DNA from: Saccoglossus kowalevskii
Taxonomy: Eukaryota > Hemichordata > Enteropneusta > Harrimaniidae
NCBI RefSeq assembly: GCF_000003605.2
Contig: NW_003106594.1
Location: 90,936 to 119,252 of the forward strand
Direction of reading: 5' to 3'
DNA length: 28,317 nt
Shown here: one piece after another, positions 1 to 8,899 of the stretch
Numbering within the stretch: the stretch's first letter is position 1
How the letters are laid out: the number at the start of each line of letters is the position of its first letter
Translations under genes and position numbers: made by a program
The notes under the pieces: generated by a model
Told to the model about the DNA's origin: nothing
The model's input: only the letters and a program-made list of their open reading frames with translations
Databases searched by the model: none

Positions 1-332
1 AATAAATAGTAATTTGGAATACAAAAGTTTTAATAATCTGAATTTTGCCAATAATGTCAAACTACGTCTAGACCAGCATTGCAACACACTATTTAAGCAC
101 TTTATTGGTATATTTATGTTCATTTCATATGCTGCTCTAGCATCATAGGAAAAGAAGACACCCACAATTTTGATAGGAAACATATGCCATTTCACCCCGA
201 ACGGTCTGTCTTGACGGAAGCGCCATCTGCCCAACCAAATTGCTTCAGTTTTGTCATAATTGACCTTTAACCTTGAAACCAGTGCAAATTTGTTAAAAAG
301 AGAGAGAAGAACTTAACAATACAAGCACGTTT

Positions 333-869
333 ATGGAAACATTTACTGTTAGATTTAACTGTTACTTGCAGCATAACTGGCTAAGTGACATATGTACGTT
401 TGAGAAACTCGTGACATATCGCGAATTTAAAAATGCGCTACAACGGGAAAAATATCTTACTTCGGTCACTATAAACCCCCACAGAAGAACTTTAGCACGT
501 TTTTCGTTGCTTTTCAGCCTGCGCATCGAAACTGACAGGGGAACTCTTGAGAGAGACCAGCGGCTTTGTAAAGTCTGTGATACAAATCAAATTGAAAACG
601 AATACCACTTCCTTTTAGTATGCCCATTATATTCTGAATTTCGTCAATTGTATCTTCCAAAATATTATTTCCACCCTCTATCCAATTATATCACAACTTT
701 AAATCAAGAAAATTTGAATTCTCTAATTAGTTTATTAAATAAAATGGTGGATATACAGTGTGCGACATTTGTGTTGATAAATATTGATTTTCCCACAATC
801 CAATGCACTTTTCTCATGGAAATCACAAATATTAACCTGGGCGTAAATTGCACCAATTACCGCCGGTGA
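333..869 (+). pseudogene. LINE (non-LTR retrotransposon) 3' end remnant
   Basis: This 178-codon open frame resembles the extreme C-terminus of a LINE reverse-transcriptase polyprotein. Around residues 63-100 it reads LRIETDRGTL, then a C-x2-C...H-x4-C cluster (CKVC ... YHFLLVCPLY), followed by an Arg/Tyr-rich stretch. A zinc-knuckle-like CCHC motif followed by 'CPLY' is common at the end of animal LINE ORF2 proteins. The endonuclease and the RT palm are absent and upstream DNA is not open in this frame, so it is a 5'-truncated, dead copy. It lies in the intron after exon 2 of the hydrolase gene, on the opposite strand. The clade cannot be assigned. The first ATG is just the first Met of the open frame, not a true start. 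Confidence 0.6.
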
Positions 870-1405
870 CTCATTCGATACTTCCAATCACCTGAAAAAA
901 AAGTACCTAATACAAGCTTGGTAACGCCTCAGTTTGTACTCATTGATCTGCGCAACAGTCAAAGTCGCCATCTTTGTTTATATGAGACCCATATGTCGCG
1001 CATGCGTGACGCGAAGACCCTCGCTCTTTAACTTGGGTTCGATGCTTCGTTTGATCAATTTAGTATTGCGTAAATAAAATATGTCTGATGATTTGTGAAT
1101 TTGTAATTAGTGAATTTCGCTGAGAGACTTAGGGAGTGTACACTCTGTTTACGAATTGCCGAAGGGGGTGTTTTCATTATCAAAGTCCCGTGAACCAATA
1201 TTGTAGTATAAAGGTTGTGTTCATATTTTACGAAATGAATATCACAACTTCTCTCATATTAAATAACACAACTGCCATTACAACTGACTTATGATAGAAT
1301 TTTTCGTTTTTATTGGTCACAATTGGAAAAATAATTTCAACTCAGATTCCACCATCGTAATACATTCATATTATGGCCATGGTCGGCAAACAATGGGATT
1401 CTTAC

Positions 1406-1528
1406 CTGCTGCAAGTATACCAGAACCCATTATACTTGCCGAGTAGGCCACGTGCATTTGGATGGCCATGTAGCCTCCAGATGATACACCGCTGACAGAT
1501 ACTTCATTAGAATCAGCTTGATAGCTTC
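1406..1528 (-). CDS. PHB depolymerase-like alpha/beta hydrolase, exon 2 (nucleophile elbow)
   Basis: This 123 bp internal exon on the minus strand has a consensus acceptor (cgcacag before 1528) and donor (gtaaga after 1406). Both junctions are phase 1, and it joins exon 1 in frame. It encodes SYQADSNEVSVSGVSSGG, then YMAIQMHVAYSAS and IMGSGILAAG. GVSSG fits the GxSxG nucleophile elbow, with the first Ser after Val as the likely catalytic Ser. The pattern VSVSGxSSGxYMAxQxHVA...GxG is characteristic of the polyhydroxybutyrate depolymerase-like esterases found in many marine invertebrates. The Asp and His of the triad would be in exons beyond the left edge, which I do not see. The true substrate in animals is uncertain, so 'PHB depolymerase-like' names the family, not a proven activity. 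Confidence 0.85.
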
Positions 1529-1733
1529 CTGTGCGACAAAATAGAATATATGTATATTCAATTCAATTCCTTTGTGTGTGTGTTATTGCTGGAATATTCC
1601 GTCTAGAGTCGTACTGTAGTTCGGAATTTGACAGAAAATGAGATGTTGTAATAGACAAACTTCAGCTTTCATCCAATAAATTTTGCGATAATTGTTTCAC
1701 CTTATACAACGCTCACTAATTGTCATAACGTAC
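1529..1733 (-). other. Intron 1 of the hydrolase gene
   Basis: A 205 bp intron between exon 1 (donor gtacgt) and exon 2 (acceptor ttttgtcgcacag). It splits a Gly codon (phase 1). A short TG run lies at about 1571-1583. Nothing else was recognised. Confidence 0.75.
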
Positions 1734-1842
1734 CGAGTAATGCCGGATCTTCTGACCCTTCGCACCACCACCACTGGCATTCACCGTGAACAGTGTTCAC
1801 TAAAACTGCGCATACAATTACCGGTAGCTTCATCGTTACCAT
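1734..1842 (-). CDS. PHB depolymerase-like hydrolase, exon 1 (start codon and signal peptide)
   Basis: Exon 1 begins with ATG at 1840-1842 (minus strand) and ends at a gtacgt donor in phase 1, which matches the phase-1 acceptor of the exon ending at 1528. It encodes 36 residues plus one base. MVTMKLPVIVCAVLVNTVHG is a typical short signal peptide, with probable cleavage after Gly20. Next comes ECQWWWCEGSEDPALLG, which runs directly into SYQADSNEVSVSG of exon 2. The sequence '(L)LGSY...VSVSG' at this distance from the N-terminus fits the family. A second in-frame ATG lies three codons downstream (1831-1833) and would still leave a signal peptide, so the exact start is open. The product is probably secreted. 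No convincing TATA box is visible upstream. Confidence 0.8.
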
Positions 1843-2660
1843 ATGCTCTCCAACTGCAAGTCGAACTAGATATTTGATGTGTTAATGATTCACTTGTCTC
1901 ATCAATACAAATCAAACAACTGATAACTACTAAAGTGAGTGTAAGGTCCAAAATATTGCATACACAATATGTATACGATAGTTCAGTTGAATATCGAATG
2001 TTTTCACCCTTGATGGGAAAATAAGTGAAAACAACACGTGTAGCACTACACGTGTAAATTGCATTAATGATAGTGCTTTGTTTAATTTAACTGTTTATAG
2101 TCCGTGTAATTAATTACTTATTATTTGTCATATAATGATTCCAAATATTATTGAACTTAAGAAATGATTATATGTTTTGTGAAATGGATTTGCAACTAGT
2201 TTTAGGCCTTATAAATACAATATTCTGTTTCGCTTAGTTAATGTTTTTGTCACTATTTGTGAATATTCACTGTAAGTTCAAGTATTGGTTGTTTGTGACG
2301 AAATCGTGATTATCATGTTGCAAATATTTGGGTAGCAGCAAGCTGACCGTTCAGGCAACTATTCCCATAAACAGCGACAGCGCCACCACCCGTCAAAAAT
2401 TGCTATTTATTTCGTTCTTCCTTGATATCGAGTTTCTAATGTCGATCGCTAAGTTTGACGTATTCAGTGTTTTTAGGCGAAGTACGGTTTGAAAATGATG
2501 AATTCAAAATCCATATTAAATTACGATATTCGGAAGTATAATATGCCTAAGTTTACTGTAAACCTTCCCTGAACAACTGTTAAAATAACGGGAGTTCGAA
2601 TAAACAAATGTATTTTGATTACACATATGGACATAAAGGTGTGTAAATTAACATTTGACA
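1843..2660. other. Upstream flank of the hydrolase gene
   Basis: AT-rich non-coding DNA. Apart from the E-box palindrome I see no ORF of note and no recognised repeat. It should contain the promoter of the minus-strand hydrolase gene, but no strong TATA box or initiator stands out. Confidence 0.4.
2034..2055. promoter_or_regulatory. 22-bp palindrome with two CACGTG E-boxes
   Basis: The arms acacgtgtag and ctacacgtgt are perfect 10-bp reverse complements separated by two bases, so two CACGTG boxes lie about 14 bp apart. It sits about 190 bp upstream of the hydrolase ATG. CACGTG is the core site of bHLH-zip factors (the Myc/Max/USF/MITF class). Directly next to it, 2000-2007 (gttttcac) and 2025-2032 (gtgaaaac) form a second inverted repeat. 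A regulatory role is inference from position and symmetry. Confidence 0.4.
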
Positions 2661-3058
2661 AATGCGCTCAGGGTTGAACTAAAAATCCACTTTTTAAATT
2701 TGATACACACTTATTTTGAGCGAGTCCCCTCCTCGACGTTGTTGGACACTCAAAGTCAGTTAGACTGAGATAAAAGCGCGCCATCCAGCGACACCACATA
2801 GACGACTTTCCCGAAAGTCGAAGATACGGAGTTTTCGGATGCGCGCGCATGCGAAATTGGGGTGTAACATTAACTTGCACGCGTGATATTGTGCTTCTGG
2901 GTGTACCAATTGACGTAACAAAAATAAAATTCCCTTCTACCGACTATCAGCAAACTGACATGTTTGTATTTTCCGCTATGACAAAGCAGGAGTATTTTTG
3001 TACCCCAGTTTTGCTACTTTCAGGAAAGTGGTCTATGTCATTGACGATATCAAAGCAA

Positions 3059-3430
3059 TTAAAGTGCGCCATCAGTGAGAATGGAACACAATACTAGTAC
3101 GCAATTAACCTGCACACGATCTTCTTCATTGTAATTAATCGCGGTTACGATATCAGTGAAATGTTTGATATTGCGAATACATGTATTACGCTTATTGTCA
3201 CTGTTATCGTGAACGAGTAACGGGACTTCTGGCGTAGAGGGCGTGCCAACATACATAAGTTTACGAAGGGTAAGCTTAGTTCCAGACTTGAACTTGGTGC
3301 TTATACCAATATTCACGAAGCACCCATCACGTTCAGAAAAAAGCAGCAACATTTTCCTTGCGTAGCAATAATATTTACAAATGTTATTTACTGCAGTGTT
3401 ACATGTATGTACAAACCTTTGAATTATCAA
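3059..3430 (-). other. Unassigned 123-codon open frame
   Basis: An uninterrupted minus-strand frame with ordinary amino-acid composition and no low complexity. Its middle (residues about 40-110) reads like protein, for example KLTLRKLMYVGTPSTPEVPL and HFTDIVTAINYNEEDRVQ. After the DRVQ codons (cgt gtg cag) follows gttaat, a possible donor, so it could be an exon ending near 3107. No acceptor with a good pyrimidine tract was found upstream and the family was not recognised. It stops just before the inverted-repeat element starting at 3433, so it may be a transposon relic. Whether it is translated is unknown. Confidence 0.2.
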
Positions 3431-3432
3431 TT

Positions 3433-3928
3433 GTGGTCGTCGTGCCGCGTCCTGTTCGATATGGGACTCATAGCGACGTATATAACGCGTATAAAATACA
3501 TTACATTGCTTATTTAGAGGGGGAGCAAGGGGGGTAGCTGGTACAATTTTACGGGAAATAAAAAGGGCTTTTTACAATTTACAAGGGAAAAAAGACGTTT
3601 TTACAGTTTACAGTGAAAATTGAATGTTTACAGTTTACAGAGAAAACAAAGGTTATTTTACATTTTACGAAAAAAAGAAAAAAGATTAATAAAGAAAACC
3701 TAGAAAATTCTTGTACGTACCGAAAAAAATGACACATTTTTACAGTGTACGAAAAAAATATTTGATTGATTACGTTGTACGTCTAGCCTGTGATTACAGA
3801 ATTACGGAATTTATTGTTGTCAATTTACGTTGTACGAACAAAAAAATATTGCAATTACGTTGAACGAAAATAACCCTTGCCCCCCCTCTATTTACATGAA
3901 CTCCTAACACGCGCTACACGACGACCAC
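3433..3928. mobile_element. Inverted-repeat (foldback) element with TTTACAG-rich core
   Basis: The ends are perfect 12-bp inverted repeats, gtggtcgtcgtg (3433-3444) and cacgacgaccac (3917-3928). Further in, a second pair faces itself: atttagagggggagcaaggg near 3512-3533 against cccttgccccccctctattt near 3872-3892. The core (3540-3870) is degenerate low-complexity DNA built from 'tttacagtttacag', 'ttacgttgtacgaa' and poly-A stretches. It carries no coding capacity. It looks like a non-autonomous DNA transposon or foldback element; the family was not recognised and no target duplication was identified with confidence. Confidence 0.5.
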
Positions 3929-4129
3929 CGCCTTTTAAGCACATGAAATGTGACACGTTGTAATTGATTCCCAAGCGACGATAACAACACACACTAAAAC
4001 GCGAAGGCAGACGCTTGTTTGTAAACGATGACACGCTACGGCCATCTGACGCATGCGCAGGTGACGACTCCCTCGCTCTAAATTACAATTACATCATAAC
4101 CACTGACGAGAAGAACCAATGGGCGTCAT

Positions 4130-4680
4130 ATCAGAGCATATAATAAGCCTTCAACATAACTATAATAACAACATTCCCCTACTTGGATTTTGTGGTAGGG
4201 TAAGAGTATTGTATTATGTTGGCGTATGACATTTGTATTACTGTATACTCTATATCCCAGTCTTTGAAAATGCCATATTTTGTGAATTTTAACCAAATCG
4301 CCTCTTCTAAAAAAACAAAAACATTTAGTGCCACTGTCTTTAAGGTGTAACATTTTAAAACAAATTTGATGTGTGTAAATTTATCTTCATACATTTTATT
4401 ACAAAATACAAAATTTGGTAAATATTACGCGATTTCAACTTTTATGTTACAACGAAACTGCGCGTCGATATCTTTTCCGTTCTGGAATCAAACAATGGCA
4501 ACTCAATAGTAATATTTGAAATCTAGACCCGCTGAAAAGCTATTTCCTGCATTTTGAGGGGCACATTTTGCTGACACAAAGGGTTTCAGCTGTATTAAAG
4601 ATGGGGCGCCCCAACATTTTTCGGGGGCGACCCGTCGCCTCTGCCGAATAGCGTCATCAAGCGCATCCCCCTTGGCCATT
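4130..4680. other. Intergenic DNA without recognised gene
   Basis: Two short overlapping minus-strand frames (4126-4394) show no family resemblance and overlap each other, so I do not call them. A GC-rich patch at 4605-4675 lies just before the MITE. Nothing else was identified. Confidence 0.35.
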
Positions 4681-4891
4681 TACTGTAGAATACTTTATTT
4701 TAGCTGGAATTAATTTTCGCTGAAAAGACATTTTGGGTATTTTGTATGGGATTTATTTTCACTGATTTTTGATATTTGAATGTAAAATATAGGAATAATG
4801 GTATATTCGCTAGATTTTATTTTCACTGACTCATTCCTGCAGTGAAAATAGCGAGAATAAATTCAAAGCGAAAATATAGCATTTTACAGTA
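4681..4891. mobile_element. Foldback MITE family 1, copy 1
   Basis: A 211 bp non-coding element. It begins TACTGTAGAATACTTTATTT and ends in the complement (attttacagta). The arms are built from repeated 'TTTATTTTCGCTGG' and 'AATTTTCGCTGAAAAG' blocks and their complements (for example gcgagaataaattcaaagcg). Two further copies occur at 20643-20799 and 26702-26913. Terminal TA on both sides would fit a Tc1/mariner-type MITE; that class is inference. The DIRS-like element begins about 15 bp to the right. Confidence 0.75.
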
Positions 4892-4939
4892 CCTCGTAAT
4901 GAAATTAGGCAGAGGGTTCTCCGAACCCACCTATTCACA

Positions 4940-5160
4940 TAGTTCACACTCATCATAGACTCCAGTCAATCCAAATGACTATTTTGAACTGTAGGCATTA
5001 ATCAGCGATTCTGCCAATGACGGAGAGATAGAATCTAGGTCAGGGGAAGCCCCATGACCCCAATATTCTTTTCCCTTGCGTCACGAACCACGTGACCGAG
5101 TCCATATGGCGGCGCCATTATGGCTGGATGTCCACTCTGGTTCCTTTCTCTCCGCATCGA
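4940..5160. repeat. DIRS-like left inverted terminal repeat
   Basis: About 220 bp that match the reverse complement of 10707-10926 with scattered mismatches. Shared blocks include aatgactattttgaactgta, atctaggtcaggggaagccc, gcgtcacgaaccac/acgtcacgaaccac, and ccatatggcggc(g/a)ccatta. The left end extends further out (4907-4939) than the right, as is usual for the unequal ends of DIRS elements. Confidence 0.85.
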
Positions 5161-5208
5161 TGACTTAGACCAACGCTACGGAAAGAGTTGGGTGGTTTGG
5201 AGGGACCC

Positions 5209-5334
5209 GGAGTCTATGGTGGGTATGAACTATGTGGATAGGCGAGTTCGGAGAACCCTCTGCCTAAATTCACTACGTTCAATTACCCATCATAGACTCC
5301 GGTCAGTCAAAATGACTATTTTTAACTGTAGGCA
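5209..5334. repeat. DIRS-like internal complementary region (circle-junction template)
   Basis: This has two halves. Positions 5209-5265 are the reverse complement of the left extremity (4907-4963), for example gttcggagaaccctctgcct. Positions 5266-5334 match the reverse complement of the right extremity (about 10863-10926), for example actccggtcagtcaaaatga. So the segment holds both ends of the element fused head to tail. In DIRS elements this region is thought to guide completion of the termini and circularisation. Its place next to the 3' terminal repeat (left side, as the element reads leftward) is as expected. Confidence 0.85.
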
Positions 5335-5694
5335 GAGTCAGATGCCGAAAGTTGGCGAGTTTTCCGAGCAAACAGAAAAATGATGAAAGTTTTTTCCCAA
5401 TCTGGGATTAAATACTCTACAATAATCACTCAAGATCTTAGTTAAAACCCAAAAAGGGTGGTGTCTTATCTTGCCTGTGCTGTCCCAGAGCAAGAAGCCA
5501 AAAAAGCTGCTACAGTGACAGGGTTCGGTATGCCTGAGAAAGCTAGACCCCAACCCAATTCCTGGGGTAGTGTGCTTTCGAAGTAAAGACCGAGACAGTT
5601 CTGCATGAGAGCATAGGCCGGAAAGCGGGACCTTGGAGCTTCCAGGGAGCGCTGATGGTAGAGAAATCTTTCCACCAAAAATGCAGAGACTGAC

Positions 5695-6836
5695 TTATCG
5701 CCTATGGGCAGGGACCCTTGAGATCATTCGGGCTGGGTAAGCAAACCAAGTCTGACCCGCTACGACGGAACCCAACCTAAAGAGACCCTCCTCAATGGAT
5801 TGGGTGACTCTTAGGTAATAGTTGATAAAGACGTTCTGCATTCTCCAGAAGCCTGCCCTCAGTGTGTGCTCGAGGGTGGTGCCTGACGCTAGCACTAATG
5901 AGGTAGCAATCGCACAGACCTTATGCGTTCGTACTTGGTGTCTCTGCAAGCTCTGTGTAGAGGAAGTTAAAGTATTATATACCTCTAATACAGTTGCAGT
6001 AATCCATCTGGTGATGGAAATTGGGGAGGCCGGCCTATCCTGTCTGCCTGGGTCGTAACACAAAGACATGTGCCTGGCACCCCTGAATCCTTAGTACTGT
6101 TTTGGTAGCAATTCCGTGCTGGATCCGGGCAGAGAAGCAATTCCTCCTGACCCTCCGGGCTGACAAAATTTGACAGCTGGGGGATGACGATTGGGTGAGG
6201 ATCGTGTCCGAGGATTTGGTTCTTGATAAGGAACTCGATTTGTGTCTTTAGCACAACTTGATTGTCCATAACGGCGGTACATCGTCTGAGAAGGACAATG
6301 CCCCCAGCTCTGGCCGATGCCTACCTGAGGCGAGGGCCAGTAGGAAGACTATTTTCCACATCAAAAATGTGAGCGGTGCTGATCGGAGAGGCGAAGGGCG
6401 GTCTGCTTAGAGTGGACAACACAACTGACAAATCCCAGTTGGGCGGTTCTCTTGTACGGGGTCTCGGCATCTGGAAACCAGTAAATAGTCTCCTAATAAT
6501 AGGACAATTGGCTAGTCTTGTTCTCGAAACGTTCTCAATGGTGGGGGACAAGGCCGACCTGTAGATCGCTGCGTAGAACAAACCCACTTCGTCAAACAGG
6601 TAGACGAAAGAGTCTGCTACCTGGCCAATAGAGGGATGGTATGGATCAATCTCCCTTCCGCTACACCAATCAGTGTATTCTCGCAACCTAGAAATGTAGA
6701 CAGCGTTGGTGGAATCCCTGTTCACCCTGGCCAGTACGTTGGCAGCCCGCTCAGATAAACCTTTTGTATGTGCAGGTCTACTGAAAGCCTCTATGCGTGT
6801 AAGTGATACCCGCTGGGCTCGTTGGCAGTGCACCAT
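5695..6836 (-). pseudogene. DIRS-like tyrosine recombinase, broken
   Basis: The N-terminal part (6321-6836) carries the SAM-like/core-binding region: GLSERAANVLARVNRDSTNA, then a block with YISRLREYTDWC and PSIGQVADSFVYLF. Near 6320-6340 the frame gives ALASGRHRPELGA, the box I Arg region. The C-terminal part (5695-6069) has VRTHKVCAIATSLVLASG, FWRMQNVFINYYLR and the DIRS-typical tail LGSVVAGQ. The catalytic HxxR reads H-K-V-C because codon 5914-5916 is TGT, but the nucleophile Tyr pair (5815-5820) is kept. The domain is split over at least three frames with stops between, so it is dead. In the intact family this enzyme inserts the circular DNA copy. Confidence 0.85.
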
Positions 6837-8250
6837 CCAGTTGGAACAGCAGGTCCGGAAGCACTAATGGTGTTTTGACTAGCATTTCCAACAGAAGTAG
6901 AAACTAGGCCTTGGTTGGCCAATTGGGTGCGACCAATGACAATATGCAGGTGTGCCCCTGTCGAAGTCTTCTCCGCTGCCCAGTGAACTAGCGGGAAGGG
7001 AGGAAAGGTGCACACAACTAAGTGGGTCCACGGGATTAGCAAAGCGACCCTGGCCCAGGCTCCTGGAGTCGGCAGGAGTGTTATGTATGTTGGGAGCTTG
7101 GTGTTAAGGGGTGTGGCAAACCGGTCTATCTTTGGACTGTCCCACAGCCGAAACAGCCTGGAGGCTACCCACTGGGGTATCAGCCACTCCATGTTCTGGA
7201 GACGGAGCCGGCCTGAAAGGGCGTCTGCCAGACTGTTCCTCACCCCTGGAAGGTGGTGTGCGATTAGCTCCACATTATATTCCAGGCACCCAAGGAGAAT
7301 TTGCTCCGCTAGGACTAACAACGATGGGGAACGATGCGCTCCCCAACCTTTGAGGGAGGCGTCTGTTACCAGAGTCATAGCTGCTGTGAGTGGGTCAAAA
7401 GGGCCCCCTGTCCGAGGTTGGCCAGTGACGACCACCAGGGCAGGGCTTCCTTCACTTCGTTCGAGATCGATACCTGCTTATCTAGTTCCCATAGAAGAGC
7501 TTGGTGTTGTAACAACCAGCGTTGTACCGGGCGACTGCTTGGGGAACCACCCTTCGAACTGAGGTCATCATTCTTATGATCCGTATTAGTTCTTGGAGGG
7601 ACACTGAAGGAACGCTGACTAGGCGTTCGGCTAGGCTGCTTAGCACAATACGCTTGAAATAGCTATATCAAGCTTACCTCTGTATCAAACCCCATGCCCA
7701 GGAATCCCAACTGTTGCGTTGGGTAGGGATGGGACTGGTGAAGTAAATCCTGTGTTAGCCTTACTTGTTTGGTTAATAACCCTGTGTCTGGGTTGTGTAG
7801 TAACCAGTCATATAGGTACAGATTGATGTGTACCAACATTTGGTGAAGCAGCAGCACTACCTGTCTCATCACTCATCACGGGTGCATTGGTATGTGCAGG
7901 TAGGCCCCGCTTAAGTCTAGTGGGGCTAGCCAGTTGAAGTGGTGGATGGAGAGAAGAATGCTGATGGCGTCTCCATGCGGAACCAGTCGGGGAGCATGTG
8001 CTGATTCTGTCTGCCTAGGTCCAGAATTATGCCCACCACCTGTAGATTTGGTACTACGAACACATTTGAGTAGTAGCCTGGACTTAATGCCGGCTGATCT
8101 ATATGGCGCCCCTTTTCCAGCAAACTTCTACTTCCTGTCTGATTGCTTCCGCCTTGCAGGAGTCCGCTGGGAGTGCCCAATAGGGGGGACACTGACAGGG
8201 GAGATGAAGATTTCAGCGGTATCCCGTAACAGAATGTCACCACCTGATAA
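6791..8250 (-). pseudogene. DIRS-like reverse transcriptase / RNase H, broken
   Basis: The RT start is recognisable at 7926-8243: SLLEKGRHIDQPALSPGYYS, then NVFVVPNLQVVG and MLPDWFRMETPSA. Motif A follows in another frame as PLDLSGAYLHIPMHP. The catalytic YxDD motif appears as LYLYDWLL (7804-7820), the first Asp being Tyr (codon 7810-7812). The stretch between motif A and YxDD is only about 28 codons, too short to hold motif B, so part is deleted. RNase H follows: LVTDASLKGWGAH joins RSPSLLVLAEQILL directly at 7333/7334, and GVRNSLADALSG is kept. The usual centre with the catalytic Glu and Asp is missing. The C-terminal tail PKIDRFATPLNTKLPTY is a DIRS/YR-element hallmark. Confidence 0.87.
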
Positions 8251-8899
8251 AGTCCAGGGATCGGTCACCTGCTGCCTCCAAACCGGACTACACTGGCGCA
8301 ATCTGTGGACAACAGAAATATGTGGCCATGGGTTCGGCTGCTGCGAGGTGTGGGTGTTCTCTTCTTTTATGAGGTGAGTTTCCCCAAGGCCAGCTGTAAC
8401 CTGGCCACTTGGCGAACACATGCCTGTCCCCAGTCGCAGAGGTAAGCGTCAAACATGCTTCCCCGCTGCTGGGGTGAATGACCACCCAAGGAGGGTGAGG
8501 AGCCACCACCAGGTCCCTTCCTCCCTGGGGGTGCACCACTACACTTCCCTCCTGTGGAAGGGTATGAGCGCTTGCCTTCTGACTGACTCTGGCTAGCAGA
8601 TGACGCTCTAGGGCGTTGTGTTTTCTGTGCTTGGGGTGCCCTCCGTTTACCCTTGGCAGGGCCAAGTGGCTAGCGAATTTGATCTAAACCATCTCGTTGA
8701 CTGCACTCCAAACAAAGAGGGTGGAAGATGTCCAGTCTGCGTCACTGAGGTGGGGACGTACCCCCTGACTCAGTTTGCCGGCGAAAACACACGTGTCTAA
8801 GACTGTGTCTTGTTGCACAGTAGTAGCCCTGGCCAAGAGAGCCAGGTGACACTAGGGGATGTTACACGTAGATGTACAGTGGCCCACCGGTAAATGTGT

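Noticed and set aside
1030..1050. tRNA or SINE B-box-like gggttcgatgctt
   Set aside because: The last bases do not fit GGTTCGANNCC, and no matching A-box or cloverleaf was found.
5120..5383. 87-codon plus-strand frame
   Set aside because: It lies across the DIRS terminal repeat and internal complementary region; chance frame.
6376..8800. Several plus-strand frames of 60-184 codons inside the DIRS element
   Set aside because: They are antisense shadows of the RT, RNase H and recombinase remnants in GC-richer DNA.
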